From Anianabacter salinae (lineage in GTDB: Bacteria; Pseudomonadota; Alphaproteobacteria; Rhodobacterales; Rhodobacteraceae), in assembly GCF_019061145.1 (NCBI RefSeq), contig NZ_JAHQZS010000004.1, positions 62,001 through 126,000 of the forward strand: DNA of 64,000 nucleotides, given 5' to 3'. A model generated the notes under the pieces. The model did not search any database. It was not told where the DNA came from and saw only the letters and a list, made by a program, of their open reading frames with translations. The position numbers were made by a program, and so were the translations under genes. Position 1 is the stretch's first letter, and each line of letters starts with the position of its first letter. Positions 15,494 to 22,105 of the stretch are shown here, in pieces.

Positions 15494-16615
15494 GTGATTT
15501 CGCCGAGGGATGAAGCGGAGATGTCCGAGGCCGTGGCTGGGGCCGACGGCCCCCTGCGCATCCTTGGCGGCGGCACGCGGCCCATCGGGCGCCCGGTGGC
15601 GGGGGCGGCGCTGTCGGTGGCGGGCCTGTCGGGCATCACGCTGTATGAGCCGGGCGCGCTGACGCTTGTGGCGCGGGCGGGAACGCCGCTGTCCGAGATC
15701 GAGGCGGCGTTGGCCGCCGAGGGGCAAAGGCTGGCGTTCGAGCCGATGGATCATCGCGGGCTTCTGGGCACTGCCGGGGAGCCGACAATCGGCGGTGTGG
15801 TGGCGGCGAACGTGTCGGGGCCGCGCCGGGTGACGGCGGGCGCCTGCCGCGATCATCTTCTTGGCGTGCGGTTCGTCGATGGCACCGGAGCGGTGGTCAA
15901 GAACGGCGGGCGGGTGATGAAGAACGTCACCGGCTATGATCTGGTGAAGCTGATGGCGGGAAGCTGGGGCACGCTGGGCGTATTGACCGAGGTGTCGCTC
16001 AAGGTGCTGCCGGTGCCGCCGATAAGCGCTGCTCTGCGGATCGCCGGGCTGCCGACCGCGCAGGCCCTGGCGGCGATGACGACGGCACTGGGATCGCCCT
16101 ATGAGGTGTCGGGCGCCGCACACCTGCCGGGGGAGGCGCCGGTGACGCTTTTGCGGATCGAGGGGTTCGAGACCCAGATCACCCACCGCACCGCGCGGCT
16201 GAAAGACCTGCTGCGCGCCTTTGGCGATATCGAGGTCGAGACTGATCCTGCGGTGGTGCGGGAGCTATGGGCAGGTATCCGCGACATCTCGACGTTCCAC
16301 GGCGTAGCGGGTGACGTCTGGCGGCTGTCGGTCAAGCCGTCAGACGCGCCGGGCCTTCTGGCGCGCGCGGACGCCGAGGGCGCGGCGCTTGACTGGGGCG
16401 GCGGGCTCGTGTGGCTGCGGTTGCCCGAGGGGACGGACCTGCGGGCGCGGCTGGGCGCCTTTGGCGGCCATGCCACACTGGTGCGCGCCTCCGCAGCGAC
16501 GCGCGCGGCGATCGCACCGTTCCAGCCAGAGGTCGCGCCCGTCGCCGCATTGAGCGAGGGCATCCGGCGACGGTTCGACCCGCGCGGGATTCTCAATCCC
16601 GGGCTGATGGCATGA
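15494..16615 (+). CDS. glcE: Glycolate oxidase subunit GlcE (FAD-binding)
   Basis: About 373 residues of PCMH-type FAD domain (LRILGGGTRPIGRP near the start, GTAGEPTIGGVVAANVSGPRR, KNVTGYDLVKLMAGSWGTLG) ending RRFDPRGILNPG. GlcE is the second flavoprotein subunit of glycolate oxidase. I chose GTG 15494 because GGAGG lies 5 nt upstream and the product then begins like other GlcE proteins. An ATG at 15482 is in frame but is formed by the tail of the REP-like element. The stop overlaps the next gene by 4 nt (ATGA). Confidence 0.88.
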   Translation: MISPRDEAEMSEAVAGADGPLRILGGGTRPIGRPVAGAALSVAGLSGITLYEPGALTLVARAGTPLSEIEAALAAEGQRLAFEPMDHRGLLGTAGEPTIGGVVAANVSGPRRVTAGACRDHLLGVRFVDGTGAVVKNGGRVMKNVTGYDLVKLMAGSWGTLGVLTEVSLKVLPVPPISAALRIAGLPTAQALAAMTTALGSPYEVSGAAHLPGEAPVTLLRIEGFETQITHRTARLKDLLRAFGDIEVETDPAVVRELWAGIRDISTFHGVAGDVWRLSVKPSDAPGLLARADAEGAALDWGGGLVWLRLPEGTDLRARLGAFGGHATLVRASAATRAAIAPFQPEVAPVAALSEGIRRRFDPRGILNPGLMA

Positions 16616-16983
16616 ACTGGGGCCTTGTCATCACGGCGCTCGGGCTGTTCGGGGTGCTGCCGCTGGCCGGGTTCGCGCTGGCGCGCCGCGCCCCTGGACG
16701 AATGCGCCTGCTGGTCGGGCTGGTGGCGGCGCTGATGGTGGCGGCGGCGCTGGCGGCCTTCATGCGCGGCCATGCGCTGGGCTTCTTCGACGGGTTCGAT
16801 CTGACCCTGATGGGCATCGGTTGCGCCGCTCTTGCGCATCTGCTGCTGGCGGGACTGGCCGACGGCTGGATCGCGGCGCGGCCGGGCTGGGGCGCGCGGC
16901 CTATCCTGCTGCGCGGCGGCGTGACGGCAGGGCTGGCACTGACCGGGTTCACGGCGGTGTTGCTGTGGCCCTGGGTGGATTGA
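16612..16983 (+). CDS. Small integral membrane protein inside the glycolate oxidase operon
   Basis: 123 residues with about four hydrophobic helices (roughly 4-25, 33-50, 62-84 and 98-121) joined by short Arg-rich loops. There are no catalytic motifs. It starts inside the glcE stop codon and ends 7 bp before glcF, so it must be co-transcribed with the enzyme genes. GlcDEF subunits are peripheral, so a membrane anchor or quinone-side docking role is an attractive inference, but a transport or unrelated role is equally open. Confidence 0.78.
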   Translation: MNWGLVITALGLFGVLPLAGFALARRAPGRMRLLVGLVAALMVAAALAAFMRGHALGFFDGFDLTLMGIGCAALAHLLLAGLADGWIAARPGWGARPILLRGGVTAGLALTGFTAVLLWPWVD

Positions 16984-16990
16984 GGACGAG

Positions 16991-18370
16991 ATGCAGACAT
17001 ACTTCACGCCCGAGCAACTGAAGGACCCCGCCACCGCGCGGTCGAACGAGATCCTGCGGTCCTGCGTGCATTGCGGGTTCTGCACGGCGACCTGTCCGAC
17101 CTACCAGGTGCTTGGCGACGAGCTCGACAGCCCGCGCGGGCGCATCTACCTGATCAAGGACATGCTGGAGAACGACCGGCCTGCCGACGCCAAGACCGTC
17201 AAGCACATCGACCGCTGCCTGTCCTGTCTTGCCTGCATGACGACCTGCCCCTCGGGCGTGCATTACATGCACCTTGTCGACCATGCCCGCGCCCATATCG
17301 AGAAGACCTATCGCCGACCGTTCAGCGACCGCGCCCTGCGCTGGCTACTGGCGCGCATCCTGCCCTATCCGGGGCGGTTCCGGCTGGCGCTGATCGGAGC
17401 AAAGATCGGCTACCCCTTCCGCCGCCTGATGCCCGACGCCCGCCTGCGCGCGATGCTGGAGATGGCACCGAAACGCATCCCCCCGGTCAGCCGAAACGAT
17501 GATCCGCAGGTGTTCCCGGCGACGGGCGCGCGCCGCAAGCGGGTCGCGCTGATGACGGGCTGCGCGCAAAAGGCGCTGAACACCGACATCAACGACGCCA
17601 CCATCCGGCTTTTGCGGCGGCTTGGGTGCGAGGTGGTCGTGGCAAGGGGCGCGGGCTGCTGCGGCGCGCTGGTGCATCACATGGGCAAGGAAGACGAAAG
17701 CCACGCGGCGGCGGCGCGGAACATCCGCGCCTGGATCGCCGAGGTCGAGGGCGACGGGCTGGATGCCATCGTCATCAACACGTCGGGTTGCGGCACGACG
17801 GTCAAGGATTACGGCCACATGTTCCGCACCGATCCGCTTGCCGTTCACGCTGCGCGAATCTCGGGGCTGGCCTGCGATGTGTCGGAACTGCTGCACGAGT
17901 TGATGCCTGACGCTGCGGCAGGTGGCGGCAATGTGGCGAAAGACGGCATCGCGGGCACCGACGCCGCCCCCGGAACGGGCGTCAAAGCCCCCCCGCCGCC
18001 GGAAGGCCGCGGCCTGCGCGTCGCCTATCACGCGGCCTGTTCTCTGCAGCATGGCCAGAAGATCAAGACCTACCCCAAGGAGCTTTTGAAGCGGGCGGGA
18101 TTCGAGGTGGTCGAACCCGCCGACAGCCATCTTTGCTGTGGTTCTGCGGGCACCTACAACCTGATGCAGCCCGAAATCTCGGGCCAGCTGAAGGCCCGCA
18201 AGGTGCAATCGCTCGAGGCGAAATCGCCCGATGTCATCGCCGCCGGGAACATCGGCTGCATGATGCAGATCGGGTCGGGCACCAAGGTGCCGGTGGTCCA
18301 TACCGTCGAGCTTCTGGATTGGGCAACAGGTGGCCCAAAACCGCCTTCATTGTCCACGATCGGGACATAG
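16991..18370 (+). CDS. glcF: Glycolate oxidase iron-sulfur subunit GlcF
   Basis: 459 residues. Two 4Fe-4S motifs lie near the N-terminus (C25, C28, C31, C35 and C76, C79, C82, C86), followed by two cysteine-rich CCG domains (GAGCCGALVHHMG and HLCCGSAGTYN). It passes electrons from the GlcD/GlcE flavins to the membrane quinone pool. A roughly 35-residue Ala/Gly/Pro-rich insert (near residue 305-340, ending PPPPEGRG) separates the two CCG domains and looks like a flexible linker. It is last gene of the operon. Confidence 0.93.
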   Translation: MQTYFTPEQLKDPATARSNEILRSCVHCGFCTATCPTYQVLGDELDSPRGRIYLIKDMLENDRPADAKTVKHIDRCLSCLACMTTCPSGVHYMHLVDHARAHIEKTYRRPFSDRALRWLLARILPYPGRFRLALIGAKIGYPFRRLMPDARLRAMLEMAPKRIPPVSRNDDPQVFPATGARRKRVALMTGCAQKALNTDINDATIRLLRRLGCEVVVARGAGCCGALVHHMGKEDESHAAAARNIRAWIAEVEGDGLDAIVINTSGCGTTVKDYGHMFRTDPLAVHAARISGLACDVSELLHELMPDAAAGGGNVAKDGIAGTDAAPGTGVKAPPPPEGRGLRVAYHAACSLQHGQKIKTYPKELLKRAGFEVVEPADSHLCCGSAGTYNLMQPEISGQLKARKVQSLEAKSPDVIAAGNIGCMMQIGSGTKVPVVHTVELLDWATGGPKPPSLSTIGT

Positions 18371-18425
18371 CCGCGCCCGAAGCGTTGATTACTCCGATTG
18401 GTGTCAACACAAGGACGCCGCCGGA

Positions 18426-19238
18426 ATGTGGAAACAGTTCGCCCTAGCCCTTCTCCTAACTGCCCTGTCCGGGGCCGCCGCAGCCGAATCCGGTTTGCGG
18501 GCGCTTGAAACCGGGGACGACGCACGGGGCTGGACCGGGGTCGGGCGGCTGAACATCGGGACCAACACCTTTTGCACCGGCGCGCTGATTTCCGAAGACA
18601 CGGTCCTGACGGCGGCGCATTGCCTTTATGACAAGGAAACCGGTCGCCGGTTCGACGCCTCCGAGATCGAATTCCTTGCTGACTGGCGCAACGGACGGGC
18701 CAGCGCGGTGCGCGGCATCTCGATCGCGCTGCCGCATCCGGGCTTTGGCTTTTCCAACCAGGCGACCACCGACCGGGTGTCGCATGACGTGGCGCTTCTG
18801 CGTCTCGATGCACCGATCCGCAACAGCACGGTCACACCCTTCGGTGTCCGGTTCGGCACCCAGCGCGGCGAGGAGGTGGGCGTGGTGTCCTATGGCCTCG
18901 GCCGCGAGGATTCGCCATCTCTGCAAGAGGTCTGCCATGTGCTGGCACGGCAGGGCGGATCGCTCGTGCTGTCCTGCCAGGTGGAATTCGGCTCGTCCGG
19001 CTCGCCGATCTTCGTGATGGAGAACGGCCGCCCGCAGATCGTCTCGGTGGTCTCTGCCAAGGCCCAGGTGTCGGGCAGCCCGGTGTCGCTCGGCACCTCG
19101 CTCGAGGCGCCGCTGTCGGACCTGATGCAGTTGATGCAGGTGGAAGGCGAGCGTTTTGCCAGCGCCGGCAACGTGAACCGTCTCGCCGATCCCGAGACCG
19201 GCATCACGCCCAGCGGCGCCAAGTTCCTGCGGCCCTGA
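18426..19238 (+). CDS. Secreted trypsin-like (V8/glutamyl-endopeptidase type) serine protease
   Basis: 270 residues with a signal peptide ending near AAAAES (20-22). The chymotrypsin-fold triad is visible: H65 in LTAAHC, D121 in SHDVALLRLD and Ser191 in FGSSGSPIF. The residue before the nucleophile is Ser rather than the Asp of trypsin, and the GxSGSP form resembles V8-like enzymes. C50 and C66 could form the usual disulfide beside the His. The predicted place is the periplasm or medium. It stands alone between glcF and hsp20; the ATG has GGAA upstream. Confidence 0.85.
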   Translation: MWKQFALALLLTALSGAAAAESGLRALETGDDARGWTGVGRLNIGTNTFCTGALISEDTVLTAAHCLYDKETGRRFDASEIEFLADWRNGRASAVRGISIALPHPGFGFSNQATTDRVSHDVALLRLDAPIRNSTVTPFGVRFGTQRGEEVGVVSYGLGREDSPSLQEVCHVLARQGGSLVLSCQVEFGSSGSPIFVMENGRPQIVSVVSAKAQVSGSPVSLGTSLEAPLSDLMQLMQVEGERFASAGNVNRLADPETGITPSGAKFLRP

Positions 19239-19269
19239 AGCCCCGGTCCGCAGACCGGCGCGCAAGGGT

Positions 19270-19298
19270 CTTGAACCGGCGCGCCGCACTTCCCAGAT
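19270..19298 (+). promoter_or_regulatory. Candidate heat-shock (sigma-32) promoter for hsp20
   Basis: CTTGAA (19270-19275), a 17-bp spacer, then CCAGAT (19293-19298). CTTGAA with a C-rich -10 is the alphaproteobacterial RpoH pattern. The predicted start near 19305 leaves a leader of about 80 nt. In the leader, TCGCT (19370-19374) can pair with GGAGG of the ribosome binding site around a G/A mismatch, as in ROSE-type thermometers. Both are pattern matches only. Confidence 0.45.
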
Positions 19299-19388
19299 CC
19301 TCCATGCGGGCGCCACACACGGGCCCGCATTCAGGCCCGTCCCGTTCAGGGAGGGCAGACATAGTGGTATCGCTCAATGGAGGTAACC

Positions 19389-19859
19389 ATGCGAAACTTC
19401 GATCTTGCACCGCTGTATCGTGCAACCGTCGGCTTTGACCGTATCGCCGACATGATGGACCGGGTGCTGACCCAGGAGGTCGCTCAGCCCGGCTATCCCC
19501 CCTACAACATCGAAAAGACCGACGAGAGCGCGTATCGCATCTCGCTCGCCGTCGCGGGCTTTACCGAGGACGAATTGACCGTCGAGGTGCGCGAACAGGC
19601 GCTGATCGTGTCGGCCAGCAAGGCCCCCGAGGATGACGGCAAGGTCTATCTGCATCGCGGCATCGCTACCCGCGCGTTCGAGCGGCGCTTTGCCCTTGCC
19701 GACCACGTCCGCGTGACCGGCGCGCTGCACGAGAACGGCATGCTGCACATCGACCTCGTGCGCGAGATCCCCGAGGCGCTCAAGCCGCGCCGGATCGCCA
19801 TCGAAGGGACGCGCGGCGGCAACGTGAAGACTGTCGAGGCGAAGACCGAAGACGCCTGA
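19389..19859 (+). CDS. Small heat-shock protein Hsp20 (alpha-crystallin family)
   Basis: 156 residues, an ATP-independent holdase that binds unfolding proteins in the cytosol. The N-terminus MRNFDLAPLYRATVGFDR is the class A (IbpA-like) signature. The alpha-crystallin domain spans about 35-130, with YRISLAVAGF and ENGMLHIDLVREIPE. ATG 19389 is chosen over ATG 19377 because the earlier codon overlaps the GGAGG site (19379-19383), five bases before 19389. A heat-shock-like promoter lies upstream and a terminator just downstream, so it is a single-gene transcript. Confidence 0.9.
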   Translation: MRNFDLAPLYRATVGFDRIADMMDRVLTQEVAQPGYPPYNIEKTDESAYRISLAVAGFTEDELTVEVREQALIVSASKAPEDDGKVYLHRGIATRAFERRFALADHVRVTGALHENGMLHIDLVREIPEALKPRRIAIEGTRGGNVKTVEAKTEDA

Positions 19860-19883
19860 TCGACAGGCTTATCCTGGCCACGA

Positions 19884-19908
19884 GGGCGCGCCACTGGCGC
19901 GCCCGTTT
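19884..19908 (+). terminator. Rho-independent terminator after hsp20
   Basis: Perfect 9-bp stem GGGCGCGCC/GGCGCGCCC with loop ACT, followed by GTTTCGTTT, 25 bp after the hsp20 stop and just before the convergent membrane gene. It may act mainly for the plus strand. Confidence 0.75.
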
Positions 19909-19912
19909 CGTT

Positions 19913-21994
19913 TCAGCGGCGGCCTTCGCGCAGCCAGGCACCGACGATGAACAGCGAGGCGATCAGCAGGAACGCCCAGGCCGGCAGGATCGGTGCGATG
20001 CGCACATCCGCCGTCACATAGGCCTCGCGCGGGGTGATCCCGATCCAGCCACGCCCCGCCGCCGGGCGCCCCTCGCGCACGCGGCGGATGTCGGGCGCGC
20101 CGTCCGACAGCGCTAGGATACCGCCATTCGTCGGGTCCACGACCGGGTCCAACACGTCGCCGCTGGCGATGGTCTGCTCGAACTCGCGCGGCGCGGCCGG
20201 GCCCAGCGCGATCACCGCCTCCTGCTCGCCTTCGGCCAGCCGGTAGAGGCCGATCTCGGGGCCCTCGAACACCGTCTCAAAGCGCCCCGGCGCCACCTCG
20301 TCCATCGGCAGCACCGTCACCGCGCCGTCCGGCCCGGTGATCTCGACGTCGCGCGCGCCCTCGCCCAGGGTGCGGCGCGTGATGGTCATGGTCTGCCCCT
20401 CCGCCGTTGCGGTCAGCGCCTCTTCCTCAAGCTCGGGTTCCTTCATCATCCAGTGCGCCAGCCGCCGCAGCAGCTCAAGTTGCGGCCCGCCGCCCTCGTA
20501 TCCCCGGCCCCAAAGCCACGCCTGGTCCGACCCCATCAAGGCGACGCGCCCCTCGCCCGCACGGCTCAAGACCAGCAGCGGACGCTCGCCGGTGCCCGAC
20601 AGCACGGTGTCGCCGCCGGTCTCTTCCAACTCGATCAGCCGGAACCAGCGGCCCCAGGCGGGGCCATCGCCATCCGCCTCCTCCGCGCCCGGCGCGGCAA
20701 AGTCCTCCAGCCCGGCAGTCACCGGATGGCGTGTGCCGATCTCGGTCGTGGCGGGGCGGAACCCCTCTTCGATCACCCGGCCCGTCGGCGCTGCGGGCAT
20801 GATCCCGGCCAGCGGCGAGCGGTAGATAGAGGCGGCCCCGGCGAAATCCGGCCCCGCAGCGACCAGCACCGCTCCGCCCGCCTCGACATATTGCCGGACG
20901 TTGTCGAGATAGATCGCGGGCAGGATGCCGCGCCGCTTGTAGCGGTCAAAGATGATGAGGTCGAACTCGTCGATCTTGTCGAGAAACAGCTCGCGCGTCG
21001 GAAAGGCGATCAGCGACAACTCGTTCACCGGCACGCCGTCCTGCTTTTCGGGCGGGCGCAGGATGGTGAAATGCACCAGATCGACGCTGGAATCGGATTT
21101 CAGCAGGTTGCGCCAGGTCCGCTCGCCGGGATGCGGCTCGCCCGAGACCAGCAGCACCCGCAGACGGTCGCGCACGCCGTTGATCTGCACCACCGCGGAA
21201 TTGTTGCGGTCGGTCAACTCGCCCTCCGCCTCGGGCACGGTGAACTGCACGACGTTCATCCCGCCATGCGGCAGCGTCAGCGGCAATTCCAGGTCCTCGC
21301 CGACAGGGACGGTGAACACCTGCGGCTCACCGCCATCGACAGCGATCTCGATCTCCGAGCGCCCTGCAACCGACGCGGGCACCCGGCCCTGGTCCTCGAT
21401 CCGCAAGGTCAGCGTCACCTCCTCGTCGAGGATCGCAAACGCCGGCGCATTGCGGACCATCAGGCGGCGGTCCCAGTCCTCCGGCTCGCCGGTCAGAAGC
21501 ACCTGAAGCGGTGCGGGCAGGTCCGGCGCCGCCTCGATGTCATGGGCCTGCCCGTCGGTGATCAGGATCGCCCCCGCCAGCCGCGCGCGCGGCTCCTCCG
21601 CCATCGCTTCGGCCAGCGCCGCCATCAGAAGCGTGCCCTCGTCGCCTTGCGCATCTCCCAGCCGGACGACGCGCAACTCGGTGTTCTCCATCGCCGCGAT
21701 CTGCCGCTCGACCGAGGCAAGCGCCGCTGCGCTTTGATCGGGACGGCCCGCGATGCGCTGGCTCGCGCTTTCATCGACCACTGCGATCACGATGTCGGTC
21801 AGCGGCGCGCGGTCCTCGGTCTGCAGCGACGGGTTCGCCAGCGCCGCCACCAGCGCCAGCGCCGCAAGCCCCCGCAGCCACCAGCCCGTCAGCCCGCGCC
21901 ACAGCGCCGCGCCGACGAACAGCGCCGCAAGCACCGCAAGCCCCCCCACAAGAAGAAGCGGCAGCAGCGGGTCGAAAACGATGGAACCGGTCAC
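19913..21994 (-). CDS. Large membrane protein with VWA-like and glutamine-amidotransferase-like domains
   Basis: 693 residues from a GTG at 21994. Two N-terminal helices (about 9-27 and 38-52) anchor the protein. A von-Willebrand-A-like segment begins DIVIAVVDESAS and continues with AGAILITDGQAHD, and the middle has a class-I-GATase-like fold (LRVLLVSGEPHPGERTW, VEAGGAVLVAAGPDFAG). A C-terminal helix (AWAFLLIASLFIVGAWL) follows. It is last of moxR / DUF58 / BatA-DUF4159 / this gene, a widespread set of unknown function thought to relate to envelope integrity or metal-dependent complex assembly. A REP-like element separates it from the previous gene. Confidence 0.82.
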   Translation of the reverse strand: MTGSIVFDPLLPLLLVGGLAVLAALFVGAALWRGLTGWWLRGLAALALVAALANPSLQTEDRAPLTDIVIAVVDESASQRIAGRPDQSAAALASVERQIAAMENTELRVVRLGDAQGDEGTLLMAALAEAMAEEPRARLAGAILITDGQAHDIEAAPDLPAPLQVLLTGEPEDWDRRLMVRNAPAFAILDEEVTLTLRIEDQGRVPASVAGRSEIEIAVDGGEPQVFTVPVGEDLELPLTLPHGGMNVVQFTVPEAEGELTDRNNSAVVQINGVRDRLRVLLVSGEPHPGERTWRNLLKSDSSVDLVHFTILRPPEKQDGVPVNELSLIAFPTRELFLDKIDEFDLIIFDRYKRRGILPAIYLDNVRQYVEAGGAVLVAAGPDFAGAASIYRSPLAGIMPAAPTGRVIEEGFRPATTEIGTRHPVTAGLEDFAAPGAEEADGDGPAWGRWFRLIELEETGGDTVLSGTGERPLLVLSRAGEGRVALMGSDQAWLWGRGYEGGGPQLELLRRLAHWMMKEPELEEEALTATAEGQTMTITRRTLGEGARDVEITGPDGAVTVLPMDEVAPGRFETVFEGPEIGLYRLAEGEQEAVIALGPAAPREFEQTIASGDVLDPVVDPTNGGILALSDGAPDIRRVREGRPAAGRGWIGITPREAYVTADVRIAPILPAWAFLLIASLFIVGAWLREGRR

Positions 21995-22008
21995 GGGTCA
22001 TCCCTTGT

Positions 22009-22101
22009 CATCTTTGGTCCGGAAATACTCCGGAGGGGGGTCCGGGGGGAGGCAGCGCCTCCCCCCGGCCGGGTTGCCCAAGGCGCAAGGCCTTGGGCAA
22101 C
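22009..22101 (-). repeat. REP-like element with two 12-bp hairpins
   Basis: Read on the minus strand it ends GGAGTATTTCCGGACCAAAGATG, matching the tail at 15431-15484. It carries two perfect 12-bp hairpins: CCGGGGGGAGGC/GCCTCCCCCCGG (22042-22068, loop AGC) and GTTGCCCAAGGC/GCCTTGGGCAAC (22073-22101, loop GCAAG). It fills the gap between two genes of one operon and could tune downstream expression or mRNA stability. Confidence 0.72.
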
Positions 22102-22105
22102 ATCG

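Noticed and set aside
13660-15639. 659-codon minus-strand frame over glcD
   Set aside because: Crosses a terminator and hairpin cluster and opposes a clear GlcD; low-complexity shadow.
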